From Cristatella mucedo (Eukaryota > Bryozoa > Phylactolaemata > Cristatellidae): a stretch of DNA of 64,000 nt. The position numbers and the translations under genes are program-made. This document shows positions 38,891 to 50,794 of this stretch, piece by piece. The notes beneath the pieces are model-generated. The model saw only the letters and a program-made list of their open reading frames with translations. It made no database searches and was not told the DNA's origin. The DNA is taken from assembly GCA_009760855.2 (NCBI GenBank), contig WPIO01000008.1, positions 1,822,501 through 1,886,500 of the forward strand, written 5' to 3'. Each line of letters begins with the position of its first letter. The stretch's first letter is position 1.

Positions 38891-40297
38891 TGCACTGCTA
38901 GGTCAAGCTCCATTAATTATGCAATTAATTATTAGAATTATCATTAAGACTTGTTGTCACTCCAATTCGAGCCCTTTTGTTCACCACTGCTGCCTACTAC
39001 CTGTCTCCTGCCCGTGCGGCCGGCCGTATTCTGGTCCGGGTTATTCTGGCCCCTGGGTAGGTCCCCCAGTTGTCGGATTTAACCCGGCCACTCCACTCCC
39101 ACTTGACTCCCAGCGGATTTTCATGGCTAGATGCCTGCCCTAGGTTTCTCTAGACGGGCTTAGTTTAATCTCACTAATGCTGCCCCCTCCCGCCCGCCCC
39201 CCCCCCGGCAGTTGCTGATCCTGAGAGCTGCTCCTGTGCACCTATATATATAACCAGTCGGAAGGGGGCTGGCATCGGAAGAGGTTTGCCAGTGGGGGGC
39301 GGTGGGGAAGAATATACACCTACAGTTGTGGGCGTACAGTGGTGCGATGGCTTCATCGTACTCACAGTTGCACCCGGTATTTCATACTCTGCCCTACCAT
39401 CCAGCACCTCCGAGTATTGAAGGTATGCGTCACATAGCTTGTAAGGCAGACATTTCCGCTTGGAGGATGAGTCCTAACTTTCTCGAGTTGACGACAATAC
39501 CGGCTTACTGGTTGTGGGCAAATCTAGTGTCACTCAAGAAACAACAGTGCCCTCAAAATTGGCTGTGCCAGTATTTCTCTTGAAGCCTCTGCCGACAATT
39601 TGGGACACTTTAGTTTTACAACACTACAAACGTTCGTGCGCGTTTACGTAAAAGTACGTCATCCAAGTTAGCTCATGCCTTAGCGACGTCGCATTCAAAC
39701 TTCTGCGTGTGCACTCCTTGCAGGCCGGCTGGCCTGCGCAATGAGACGGTCGAAGATGGCGTCACACTCTGGTAGCTAGGCTTGTCGGTCGTGAGTATTG
39801 CAACTGCCGCAGCACACCGTCCGACCGGCGCTGGCACGGCTGCTTGATCGCCGTCAAGCACAGCATCGACATCGATGGTGGTGCCCTCTCACTTGAATTT
39901 GTCTCGTCATTCTCTGTCTGCTGCTGCGCCTATCTGAAGTGCTCGCTCCTCCAGCTTCGAGTCTGTCGCTCGTACTTCCTGCTTCTGACTCTGGCCACTT
40001 AGCTCAGCCGGAGAGCAAACTTAAATCCTTCGGGAGACCGTGCGTTCCGGCTTCCAAGCCTATATCGCGAGTTTCCCTGTCCGGAAGTCATTCGAAGCAA
40101 AGCTGAAAACCGACACGTAACCGAGCGTCTGCTTGCGAGCGACCCAGCGAGTACGACTGCTGCGACCATCAATCGGGGGGGGGGGGACTTTGCTCACGGC
40201 GATGCATTAGCTTCGACTTCGTCACGTGCTTTGCAGTCTGCCGGGAACTGCTGGCAACTTGCAGAGAGTGCAGGTAAATGCAAACCACCGCGAAGCC
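38891..40297. other. Convergent intergenic region, no gene seen
   Basis: Contains C- and G-runs (39,197-39,206 and 40,176-40,186) and a short TATATATA at 39,243. Lies between the two host genes, which point toward each other. Confidence 0.45.
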
Positions 40298-40303
40298 TTT
40301 ATT
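40298..40303 (-). terminator. Candidate polyadenylation signal of DHCR24
   Basis: AATAAA on the minus strand lies about 575 bp after the DHCR24 stop codon. It is a plausible end for the 3' UTR. No transcript evidence is available here. Confidence 0.45.
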
Positions 40304-40876
40304 TACAATCAATGCAGTCGGGGAGCTGGCACGCGCGGGCACTCGATGGCTGGACATGCACAGCTAAGTAGCACGCAACCTAGTGCACGAAGCAAGGGAT
40401 TGCAAAAACCGGCAACTAAACGCGACACACGCCGGTCCAGAGAGTCTGCTTGCGATGCAGTACAGCTTACAGTGGCGACGATCAAGTGGACTACTACGGT
40501 AGAGGCGTATCACTCGAATCAGCCTCTCCTGCTCGAATAAAAACGACAGAGGTAGATGGCATTGCCGAGTTTGGCAGCGAAAACTCGGAACGCAAAGCTA
40601 TTTGAATGGCTGGGCGGCAACACAAAACGGATCCCGTGTTACCCGGACCCTGAGAGACCGAACCGTCTGGGCCTGAAAAAATGGTTTGACAGAATTCAGA
40701 ATGAATTCAGAATGAAGACTGCTGCACCGCTCTTCACTCAGCGCTACCCATAATTCCGACTTTGACCGCACAGAGTGCACGGGGCAGCGTGGTGGAAGAG
40801 ATCAAAGGACTGGCCGCCCGATGAACAGAGGAGCGTCTGGCCACTGGTCGAGGGCCGCGCCACGGCAGATTCGGCT

Positions 40877-41030
40877 TCAGTCGCGGGCTTTCCTGTTGAC
40901 CTTGTCGTACACGGTGGGGAAGGCCTTGTCGCAATCTAGCTGCTGTCGCATTCGATCATATAGAGAATGGTCGAACATGCGGCGAAACTCGTCCAGAGTG
41001 AGGTACGAATCGGCGTAGAGCATCTGAAAC
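40877..41030 (-). CDS. DHCR24: DHCR24 coding exon 8 and stop
   Basis: The exon completes the split Gly codon and reads [20 protein letters not shown] to the C-terminus [11 protein letters not shown]. The stop TGA is at 40879-40877. The acceptor is GTTGCAG. Confidence 0.95.
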
Positions 41031-41109
41031 CTGCAACGAAGCCATCGAATAATGTCGCCCAGGGCTCTCTCTCTCTCTCACTCACTCTCTGTCTCTGTCT
41101 CTGTCCCTA

Positions 41110-41201
<92 letters not shown>

Positions 41202-44200
41202 CTCTCTCCTCTCTCTCTCTCTCTTTCTTTACGACCCAGGTCGTGGGCTTTTTCCTGAAGCAATGAATTTACCGGCTGCTGCAATTGAGCAATCGCCGAA
41301 AAAGCTGTCCATCTAGTATATAAATGAGGTTGTTGGATGAGCCAGCCTTTGCATTACTTTCCTTATCTAACCGGCAGCTGCCCAAATAGATAAGGGAAAC
41401 CTCAGAAATAAAAACAAGCTCGTTTTCCTCCGGGCTTTGTGCATTCACACCCGAAAATAGTGGTATCTGTACATTATATTCCATGACTGACATAGAATAA
41501 GCATAGGATAACGATTTTGGCTTGCGAATAATCGAGCGTTTTCGAACGGAGATGTAACAAAACTGGTGAGCAGGCTTCGACAAGCACACTGGTTTTCAGT
41601 AAAAGTGTACAGGTCATTGCAAGTGAGGTCACCTCAGTGAAAGCTGCATCATTCTGTCATAAAGCAGGCACCGATTGATGACTGCCAGTAATACACAGTA
41701 TCCAGCGCAGAGGTTAGTGCATTCGGGCCATGCTTACGAAGTAAATAATAATCAGACATTTGCAAGGCAACTTGAGAGAACTAAATCTTTTTTCGAGGCA
41801 TTAGATTGGACAGAGATCAACCAATATCTCTCCATGCTGTAGTAGTCACCTATTTGCAGTTAAGCCACTGCTGAAGTCCTGATGACTAAAGAAATGAAAG
41901 CATTCAACATTTCATAACAATTCGAGCATCCGTACCCGTCTACGCCAAGAACAAACTTTTCGATGCGACGCAGTGCCTCCTTGGCATTGTAACCCGCTCG
42001 TTGTGGATTGCCGTATGCTCCAATATCCACGTACATCTGCGGACGATTTCCAACTGGATGCACCATACCTCTATCGGCAGGCAGAATGAAGGGGCACAGC
42101 CAGAGAGGATATAGCTGAAACGACAAAAGAACAGCCAATTGTGCTCGACAATTACTAATCAAACCGTGTGCATAAGAATAAAAGCTACTTTGCAGCACAG
42201 CACGTGAAGTCGCGAGTGCGGTACGTCTCAGCATGGCCGATGACGAGACATAATACTGAAACCAAAATACATAAAAGACATAGCCAGGTGAGAATAAGAT
42301 CTGTAGCTCATCAAAGCAGTGAAAACGTGCCCAGCTACGTCATCTTTTGCGACTGCATCTAGATCATATTCTGAGAGCATAAATCGAAGTGTCGGGCTGT
42401 GAAAAAACGGCTATCGACCTAGTACAATCAACTACCGTTTTTCAGAAGTTAACAGAATGACAACCGTGCAATATCACTGCAAGAGGCGGGGCAAAGGTCG
42501 CATCAAGGTTGCTTGGGTTCTTGTAACATACCCACTTAGGAGCAGGTTTGACGGCTTCGGTTGGATACAGCGACTGCTAAGATGCCTGGCTGCAGCCACA
42601 TGCACGACCTTGCAGCACCCAAAATCAATTTTCCGAATCGAATTACCCTAATAGCACCGACCAAAACTTGGCAAGGTCTTTGGGTGCAGCCAGTGGGTCT
42701 AGAATTTGACCCGGTCAGGCTTATCTTACTCAATCTTATCCACCACTGCACTTCGGCCGACTCGTTGGTGGGCCTGCTCTTTGCCTTGCCGGTCCGGTCG
42801 TCATGATGGCGGTGACAGCCGCTGACTGCGGGACCACGGGGGGGGGGAGGGGAGCCAGTCTGTTGCCTGGTCACGTAGTCAGCCTTCGATGAATGCCCTC
42901 GTTCTGATGCTCTCATTCGGAAAAGCTTCCGTGCATTTGACGCACAGCATGTACACAGAGCTTGCCATCAAAATGAAACGTGGTCACTAGTATTCATACA
43001 CAAATAGGCAGCAGCAAGGCCTGAGGCAGCACTTCGAAGCCAGAGGCAGACGAGCAGGCACTGGCCGCTGCCCGTCGACCAGTCGTCGACGGGCCATCTC
43101 GGACGAACCCAATCGCCGTGCCCGAACGGCCGGGGGGGGGGCCGGACGTGATCCTCCCTCACCTCCAGCTCTTGGTGGAAGCAGTGCAGGGCGTCGGAGA
43201 GGGACGGCAACGGCACGAGCATGTCCTGCACGATGTGCCGCTCCTCGTATAGACGCTTGATCGCCTCGCCCTGCGTGAGCTTCAGCAGGGACACTTTCGG
43301 CGGCGTGGCCCAGCCGAGCAAGTAGCGGAAGACGACGTTGTTTCCAAACGGCACAATGTCCTACGACGGAAAGCAAAGCGAGTGGCACAGCCCAGAAAAG
43401 TCTCGCCTCAACGAGAACGATCGCACACTCGACGAGACTACGACGAGGCTCGGCTTGGCGCCACAGCGAGCTCAGATGGAAAGTTTCGCGTGGGCGCACG
43501 TTCGCGGCCAGCCGACCCGTTGATGCAGGCAGCCATAATGCCGAAACTGACATGCAGCACGCGAGGCGCCCAGCGCCTCGAGACCCGTCCCCTCCGGGGA
43601 TCGCAAGGCGCGAGTCCTGGCGCGCAGGCAACGGATCCTTTATCGTGCCTGCTGGCACGCGGCAGCTATAGCCTCCACGGCTCTTCTACCGCTGCCGCTG
43701 CCTCGGTTCGATAAATGAGGCCGTTGAAGCACCCTTGACCTTTGGGAGCTCGAAAAAGCAAGACGCGGCGATGGGCGCCGAAGCATACACGAAGCGTCGT
43801 GACGCCTACCTGCAGCTCCCAGAAGATACTTCTCGAGTGTCTGTGGTAGTAGTGGCGCAAAGGGACGTACTCAACGACGACTTTGTCGCTCCTCAAGATG
43901 TCCTCGACGTGCTTGAAAAACCACGGCTTGTACCAGTTTCCAATTGCATTTACCTACAGCCACGTGAGACCGGCACTGATTGTCGCGGCGTGTGACAAAG
44001 ACATGCCCTCCGCTTACCTTTTGTAGCTAAAGGCGACACGTGCAAGCTGAGTGGGAAGCTGCGGCGCAAAGCTGACGCGCTCGCTTCGAGCGTAGCAGAC
44101 GCACTGCGCCGTCTGGTCTGGCTTCGTCGGCCATATTGGCGGTCATGACGACTCCTTTGTGTTCAGCGTACGCCAGAGCCTCGACGAAGTCATTTCCGGT

Positions 44201-47200
44201 GGATTTGTTCGTCTCCTCTTCGAACTTGCGGAGCATGCCATCGCGTGTCTGCTGCGGAGAGTACTCGACGCGCACGTACTTCGAGGCGGGCACTATGCTG
44301 ATCTCAGCGGCAACAAGGAAGCCCAGCGTGCCATACGACCAGGGCACGGCGTAAAATAGGTCGGGGTTTTCTTCCTAAAAATGTCGAACGAGCAAACACT
44401 GATCGCCGCGAATGCTAGCCACGGCGGTGCACGCTGTGGGTCAGGAATTTACAGGGATATTATTGCAAAAAGGTTCAGCTCTCTCGAGCAGACGAATTCC
44501 TCGCTCTGCCCCTGTCCTCAACCACTTCCCTACTGGCTCACTCTGGCATTCCCAGGGGTGGGCAAAGACGAGGTGACCCGCTCCTTGTATTCTACAGCCC
44601 TGCCCAATATCGCCCTTTGGCGGCTCGGGTTTGCGGACGCGCTTGAGCAGCAGCCGCCGCCGCCAGAGGGCGCGTGTTGCCTTGCTCTGCACATCAACTC
44701 CGAGGCGGCTCGACCTTCCTCGAAGGACGAAGGACGAGGCCTCGACCTTCCTCACAACGACGATGCGAAACATTCTGACACTCGGAGAGCGGCGGTTCGT
44801 TACTATAAGCATTCTAATGAGGCGAGAGTTTTGATCATTTAATGGGCCCCCTAAGCACGTGTCAGAATTAGACGCATCGCATTGTCGTCTATGCTAGCAC
44901 CACCAGCAGCAGCTTCAATAAAGTGTAGCTGAAGCGGAGATTTTCCAACGACTTAAATGGACGTCTCGGTCTCACGACCTCGATAAAGTGCCTAGAAAGA
45001 GGTTGTGTTCTCTGAGACCACTATAAAGATTAATTATCATTAGCATCATCCTTATTGCTATCGTTATAACTTTGTGCTCATTGCTGTCACAGCGTTCTGT
45101 GTCAGTCAGTTCTGTGCAATCACGCCTCCAGAACTGAGTGGGGCTTGGCATCTGCGCTGCCAAATCAGACCACGTCAGTCAGCCCACCATCCCTCCCCCT
45201 CAAATATCGGCCTAATAAGGGCAGCAACACCATCCGCTACCTCATCTGCCTCTTATCCTGCCATCAACAGGACTGACATTAGTTAGGCCTATGCACACAC
45301 GACCACACCGTATCGGCCACAATCTCTGCTACTGCTGCTGCGGTGAGGTCCAAATTGTGGCCACTGTCACAAGCTCCAGCACTCAGTCCAAGTCTCCGCG
45401 AGAGACTGGTCTGCTCCGCATACCATACGGAAGCTGTCCACAGAATAGCAAAGAAAACAACGGCTGCATATCGCCAGTACAAAAAAAACGACAATGACCG
45501 GAGTTCGACGTGGCTGCACGGATCCGCGCAGTCACATATACCACGGCATACGCTCGAAGCAAGCATCGCCGAAAGCCACCACGCAGGCCGCGAGTGCTCT
45601 GCAACAGAGAGCTCTGTAGCATTGCACGATGGCACCTAAAACTTGTTTTGTCAATAAATGCGTTCGCATAATGCTGGCAGTGGCAAGGGCAACTGCCAGC
45701 CCGATCGAGGCTTGGTCACGCCTCGGCTAGGTCCCTTCATTCTCTGGCTCCAGCCTACCGGTCAGATGAAGAATCGTGCAACCGCTGTTCTGGCTCGAAT
45801 CGTTTAGCCATCACCTCGTACGAGCCTGAAAACCGTTGGAGACTGTGCCTTCAGTTTGGAATGCTCCCACAGCTTGGAGCTCACTACCGACGCACGTCAC
45901 AACATTCCCTGACATGACGCCACTTTAAAAGAAGCTTAAAACACGCCTGTTTATTACAGCATTTACTGGGTCGTTGTGATTCGTCCTTCGTGTACATATG
46001 CCTGCTTACACTGTGCTTGCTGATTGCGCATGCTACCTCCAATCATCATTAGAGCAGTGCTTTCTATACTACATCTGTAAAGTGCCCAGAAAGAGATTCA
46101 CTTTTCTCAGGATGCTACGCATATGTAGTATTATTATAACTATAATAAGGATAATAATTATTATTATTATCATTACACAGCGAAGCAGTCCAAAGCGAGG
46201 AGCAATGTTGCGTGGTTCAAAGTGGTAGCAGCAGCGACGCAGACATGGGTAGGCGGACCGAGGACAGCGACAGCACAGGGAACAGCAACAGCACAGGGGA
46301 CAGCGACAGCCAGCACAGGGGTCAGCGATAGCACAGGGGTCAGCGACCGACCGCACAGGGAACAGCGACAGCACAAGGGACAGCGACAGCACGTGGGGAC
46401 AGTGACAGCAGGTGGGGGACGGCAAGACAACGTAAGTTCGAGTAAGACGCGCACTAAGGGCCGACGAGAAGCTTCGCTCGAACTCAAAGCGTTCTGAGCG
46501 GCATGCTGCTCGTACCTTGCTGCATCGCACGTGGCTGCCGTCAGCCAGAACCAGCTCATATGCTAGGCAGCAATGCTGAAACAGACCGAACTTGTGGGAA
46601 GACGTCTCAATCCCGACGCCCATTATGAGGCCACCTGGAAGCAAGATTCGACGAGCCAAATGACAAACCGCGACCTCGCAAAAGCAAGGGCATCACGTGA
46701 CTACTGCAATATGCTTGCGCCGGTCCTGTCTCAGCGAGGACGACAGGCGTGCAGTCGTGCGGCCTGCGAGCCTCTGAGGGATGAAGCCAGGCAGGACGTT
46801 GCCAATGCAACCGCCCCCTTACCCCTTCCGAGGCATGCAACTTATCCCCCCTCATCGACTCCCCACGGGGGGGGGGGCAGCTGTGGCACGATAGCAGATT
46901 GGACGCGACTGCAGCCAGAGCGCCAACGAAGCGCATTTTGGCACAGCGCTTGACTACTGTGGCTGACGAAGCCAGGCCGCGGCTTCGCCACCTGCAAGCG
47001 AGCAAGCTGGTGGGCGGGCGGGAGACGGCGCGATGCGCGCCCACGCACCGACGGTGAGGTCGTCGAGCTCGGGCAGAACGGGCAGAGTCCAGCCGATCGG
47101 ATTGAGGCACGCAGTGATCTGCCCCATGTTCACCATGGGCTCCACTCGCACGAGCCTCCTCTGCGTGTCCACCTCAACGATGTCGATCAAGTTGACGTCG

Positions 47201-47567
47201 ACGTTCCACAGCTTCTTCTTGTAGAGGCCCCGACGGAAGCTGATGTTCTGCCAGCCGGGTCGTGCCGTGCACATCGGCACGCGCCGGCCATCTTTGATCC
47301 ACTCGCGAACCTGCTCGCGAGAGACTTGCGCCTTGGCTCGCTGCTGCTGCCCGAGGCCGCGCGAAGACGGTGCGAGGCGTCACCTTCGCGAGCGCAAATA
47401 ACGCGATGGCCCCGGCGCGACGCGAACGTTTGGTCGAATTAGTCGCCTCGCCTGCGACGAGCGACCGGATGCGAAAATCAATAACGCGACCGTGGGTCGT
47501 ACAGCATGCAAACCTCTCACTCGGTCTCTCTCGCTCTCTCCCTCGTTTTCTCTCTCTCTCTCCCTCG

Positions 47568-47617
<50 letters not shown>

Positions 47618-48166
47618 GCGCTACAAGCCTTTTCCCGCGAGCGTGCCGACGCCGCGTCGCTGTGACGAGGACGCGAGGCCGGGGTAGTCGAGGATGTAAG
47701 TGGGGCACGTCGCGGCCCTCGTCCGCTCCCATCGCAGGGACTTCCGACTTCCGTGGCCCATCGCGCGAGCTCTGTTGGCACCGGCAGCTGCCGATCAACG
47801 GCTCGCGACGACGGAAAAAGGTGAGACCGCGGCGACAATCGCAAAAACCACCGAGTCGGCGCCGGCGGCAGCGAGTCAGCTCGTCAGCATCGCCGCGCGG
47901 CGGGAGCGGCGGCGGCGGCCCTCGCTTACCTGCTGCTGCACGCGCTTAACTCGCTCGCCGTGCTTTTCCGGGGCGCTGCGCAGAGCGAAGATAATTTTGC
48001 TGCGCACGTAGAAAACGAAGTCGTGCACGACCGAGATGGGCAGCAGGAACAGGCAGACAAAGACCCAGCGGTAGTGGATGATGACGTACTCCAGTCCTCT
48101 CGCCTTCGCCAGCGCTCCGAGCACGGCGGCGGCGACGGCGGCGACGGATGCCAGTGCGAGGTACAT
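40877..48166 (-). CDS. DHCR24: Delta(24)-sterol reductase (DHCR24/seladin-1), complete, 8 coding exons
   Basis: DHCR24 is an FAD-dependent, NADPH-using ER membrane enzyme that reduces the C24-C25 double bond of desmosterol and related sterols, the last step of the Bloch route to cholesterol. The eight exons are 48166-47930, 47310-47049, 46634-46516, 44374-44105, 43953-43810, 43360-43163, 42114-41936 and 41030-40877. They sum to 1563 nt, giving 520 residues plus stop; the human protein has 516. Every junction is GT-AG and every phase matches. Visible hallmarks are a hydrophobic N-terminus ([15 protein letters not shown]), the FAD-domain block [17 protein letters not shown], the block [15 protein letters not shown], the block [19 protein letters not shown], the block [13 protein letters not shown], the block [15 protein letters not shown] and a C-terminal QMLYADSY. 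The start at 48166 aligns with the known N-terminus. No frameshift or missing conserved block is seen. I infer a functional single-copy gene. Confidence 0.97.
41068..41226 (+). repeat. (CT)n tract with CCCTGT repeats in DHCR24 intron 7
   Basis: Begins with CTCTGTCTCTGTCCCTGTCC units, then a pure CT stretch. It lies about 40 bp from the exon 8 acceptor. On the DHCR24 strand it is a GA tract, so it cannot serve as a polypyrimidine tract. Confidence 0.92.
41936..42114 (-). CDS. DHCR24: DHCR24 coding exon 7
   Basis: The exon starts [20 protein letters not shown] after a TTTCAG acceptor. It continues through MYVDIGAYG and ends in phase 2 inside the Gly codon before FQMLYAD, at a GTACGG donor. Confidence 0.94.
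43163..43360 (-). CDS. DHCR24: DHCR24 coding exon 6
   Basis: The exon has 66 codons. It starts [17 protein letters not shown], contains [15 protein letters not shown] and [10 protein letters not shown], and ends HQELE at a GTGAGG donor in phase 0. Confidence 0.95.
43810..43953 (-). CDS. DHCR24: DHCR24 coding exon 5
   Basis: The exon has 48 codons. It reads from [18 protein letters not shown] to [15 protein letters not shown], one of the most conserved stretches of the family. Both ends are in phase 0 and the donor is CAG|GTAGGC. Confidence 0.95.
44105..44374 (-). CDS. DHCR24: DHCR24 coding exon 4
   Basis: The exon has 90 codons and starts [20 protein letters not shown] after a TTTTTAG acceptor. 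It ends at a GTGCGT donor in phase 0. The exon start joins cleanly to exon 3 by alignment with the known protein. Confidence 0.94.
44983..45060 (+). mobile_element. LINE 3'-tail fragment in DHCR24 intron 3
   Basis: AAAGTGCCTAGAAAGAGGTT and GTTCTCTGAGACCACTATAA match the tail. Ends in an AT-rich microsatellite. Confidence 0.7.
45690..46170 (+). mobile_element. L2-type LINE fragment in DHCR24 intron 3
   Basis: Opens GTCCCTTCATTCTCTGGCTC, the [15 protein letters not shown] block in frameshifted form. It continues through the UTR to AAGTGCCCAGAAAGAGATTC and an ATTATTATTATCATT tail. Antisense to DHCR24. Confidence 0.83.
46258..46430. repeat. Minisatellite in DHCR24 intron 3
   Basis: About nine imperfect units built on GACAGCGACAGCACAGGG, 15-24 bp each, with variants such as GTCAGCGATAGCACAGGG. 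Confidence 0.85.
46516..46634 (-). CDS. DHCR24: DHCR24 coding exon 3
   Basis: The exon enters in phase 1 after a TTCCAG acceptor and reads [20 protein letters not shown]. It ends after VRCSK at a GTACGA donor in phase 0. The block matches the region after the FAD-domain motif in animal DHCR24. Confidence 0.95.
47049..47310 (-). CDS. DHCR24: DHCR24 coding exon 2 (FAD-binding domain, first part)
   Basis: The exon opens with [10 protein letters not shown] after an AG acceptor in phase 0. It ends within the conserved block [16 protein letters not shown] at a GTGCGT donor in phase 1. It carries the start of the PCMH-type FAD-binding fold. Confidence 0.95.
47516..47615 (+). repeat. (CT)n tract in DHCR24 intron 1
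   Basis: CTCGTTTTCTCTCTC units, then perfect CT. Confidence 0.92.
47930..48166 (-). CDS. DHCR24: DHCR24 coding exon 1 (N-terminal membrane segment)
   Basis: This exon encodes 79 residues from the start ATG (48166-48164). After a short Ala/Val-rich hydrophobic stretch comes [20 protein letters not shown], the membrane-embedded N-terminus of DHCR24. The exon ends in a run of CAG codons at a GTAAGC donor in phase 0. Confidence 0.95.
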
Positions 48167-48560
48167 GGCGTAAGCCGCCGAATTGGAGCGCGAGTGCGGG
48201 CGTCGGCCGAGCCTGACAGTGCGACACCCTCACGGACCGGAACACCCTCGGCGAGCCGGCGGAAGTGTCAGGTGATTTTCTTTGTACTCCCCGCACGAAA
48301 GAGTGGCGTTGTCAGGCCCGTCGCCTAGTAGCCGGAACCCGTCGCCTGGGGCGCCCCCGTATCCTCGAAGCAATGCGCAACGCGGCGCCGGCCGCATTTG
48401 ATACGCTTGATTCGACGGCGGATGCTCCAACGATGATAGATTCCGTTCGTTCGACTACTTCCATTGGGCGGTGTTCCTTAGACTTCCGCTACCGTTCAAG
48501 CGATTAGCCGCCGCCGACGCTCGTCGGCTGGCATGTTCATCCGTCACCGCGGAGCGGCGG
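48167..48560 (-). promoter_or_regulatory. GC-rich 5' flank of DHCR24
   Basis: CpG-rich sequence directly upstream of the start codon, falling off beyond about 48,560. Likely 5' UTR and promoter. No sterol-response element could be assigned by eye. Confidence 0.4.
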
Positions 48561-49206
48561 CGGATGGATAATAGATAGTTTCTAAAAAGAAATACACTTT
48601 GCGGCACGATGCTCATCAGTGATACCTTGTAATGCATTTTAGTTGCACCATTTTTTCGTGCCTAGCGGTTGTTATTCCGCAGTTGCTTATGACTCAAAAA
48701 TATAGAAAATGGCATTCATTACCCTCGAACGTTGCCATTTGCGAGTAAGACACTGGTCAATGGATTTTTCTTATTTTAAGAAAATGGCAGTGGCAGCTGT
48801 GCTTTGATTCGCCATGCACGCAGAACGCTCGCATCGAACCAACACCAACAATGTATTCTACTACTCACAGAGCAGAGGGAGCGCGACTTCACTCGCCCCT
48901 CTCGCCCACGCTAGTCTCCTCTCCTCGACTCCGGCTGTTCCTTGGCTGACCCCGATGATGAATCCACCATCTGTTCACCAGCGGGTTATCGGCCTGTGTC
49001 AACGCCTCATTAGAAGCGGACCGCAGCTGTACACAGGCCCCTCTCGAGGATGCTCCCACCAGCTGTTTAGAAAAGGAGCGGTACCGGACTGCATATACTC
49101 AGACCACATGCCCCCTTGACCTTAAGGTCACGAGTTTCCAGCTGCAATGCAAGTAGCTGCACTGTACCATCGTTTAAGCAAACTCCCTTGCCCCCTGAGG
49201 TACAGA

Positions 49207-50246
49207 TCAGTCCACGACGTAATCGGAGAACCAACACGGGCGCTGCAGTTCCGACCGCATGCGAAGCTGGTGACCGCACCTTTTCTCTGTCCCGTCATAC
49301 TCATCATCTTCGCCTCGTATCTGGGAGGGTGCTGGCGGCTGAGCCGGTAATACCGGCTCAGCGTCCGGAACTAGCCCGACGTCCGACACATGTCTTCGGA
49401 TTCCGTTCACCTCGACACCAGGGCCGTGAGTCCACGAGGTTACAGTCCCTTCTGGCCATTCTGTCGTACACCGTGCATCGGCTGGTTTCACAAAAACCCT
49501 TTGGCCCGCTGTGAAGTTGATGGGAGATTGGGCAATACAGTGCTGTGCCTTCTTCGGCTGGAGCGGGCACCGCCATTCATACGTAAATAGCCGTCTGTGA
49601 GGCACGGTTTCGCCCATTATCCCCTCAGTCGGCGCCGAATTGTACCAGTACACCATATCTAGTACTCCTCCATGCCTTTGATAGTCCGATGCACGCATTC
49701 GACTATGCCGTTGCCCTCCGGTCGGTAAGCACACCGGTAGATGGTCTCAACGCCGCAGCGTTCGCAGAGACGCCGAACTGCCTCAGATCGGAACGAGGCG
49801 CTGTTGTCCATCAGAAGCTGTATAGGTGGGCCTCTCTCTCGAAAGATTTGCTCCAGCACTCTGGTGATAAGGTACACCTCTTCGCTAGGAATTTGCTGCC
49901 ATAGCGTAAATCTGCTGGGCCCACAATCCACCAGCGTCAGATATTTCTCGCCGCGGTAGTGTGTGACATCGATCGCAAGACGAGACCAGGGTTCAGTGAC
50001 TTCAAGACTGCCTTGCTGCCACAAAATCGGCGACGGATCCACTGATCTGCAGCGAAGACAGGAACGAACAATTCGTTCTACATCGTTTCTCCGGATGTTC
50101 GCATTAGGGTGACATAGCCTCGCCAGGTACAGCGTCCTGTCAACGCCCAGGTGGTGCAGATTGTGGAATTGCTTGAGGTCGATATTGGGAGCCACCAAGC
50201 AGACCTTAGGAGCGACGGCACCGGTACAGCAAGTCGTGAACTTCAA
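49207..50246 (-). pseudogene. Gypsy-type integrase in two overlapping frames
   Basis: The N-terminal zinc-binding part shows HNLHHLGVDRTLYLARL and CLRC. The catalytic core shows LAIDVTHY, LMDNSASF and GNGIVECVHRTIK, consistent with a DDE triad. The C-terminal region (FTAGQRVFVKPAD, WPEGTVTSWTHGPGVEV) lies in an overlapping frame from 49,734. Confidence 0.85.
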
Positions 50247-50666
50247 CTACCTTTGCGGTACTCGCGTCAGCTGGTCCGCTTTGTTCTCCGGCGACATTAC
50301 TAGGCTTTCAGTCGTCTCCAGATTGCACTCCGTTGCAATATCTCGGAGTAGGCCCAGTTGTCGTCGAATTATCGCCTCTCCCATGCCGCGCGTCCTCACG
50401 GGTTTATCCCTATCGATCAATGACTTAAGCCAACCAAACACCGAAGTCGAATCAGTCACAATTTGAATTTTCTGAAGTCCCCACGCAATAGCAATGTTAA
50501 GGCCTTTAATAACGGCTTCTAGCTCGGCGGTGTCGATATGCGAGGTATCGTTCGGCTTTCGAAGCCACGAGGCATCCTCAATCACTTTACCGTCAATCTC
50601 AAGGCACGTTCCAATAGCGATGCTGCTCGCATCACACCACAATTTTCCACTGACGACATTGGACAC
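50247..50666 (-). pseudogene. Gypsy-type RNase H
   Basis: Open for 139 residues. Motifs: LWCDASSIAIG, the DTAELEAVIKGL block and IVTDSTSVFGWL, with the three acidic positions expected of RNase H. Ends NKADQLTRVPQR. Confidence 0.82.
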
Positions 50667-50794
50667 CTGCCAGTAACCGGATCAGAAGCTAGCACCCTGC
50701 GATGGACGTCGTGAGCAATTTCCAGAACCTCACTCGGCGCTTTGCTGTCCCAGTCCTGATCGCTGGCTATACGTCTGTGGTAACTGCAAGCAGG

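Noticed and set aside
42987-43658. A 223-codon minus-strand frame overlapping DHCR24 exon 6
   Set aside because: It is a different frame from the conserved DHCR24 reading and extends into both introns.
46258-46430. CRISPR array
   Set aside because: The units are contiguous imperfect minisatellite repeats without spacers, in a nuclear intron.
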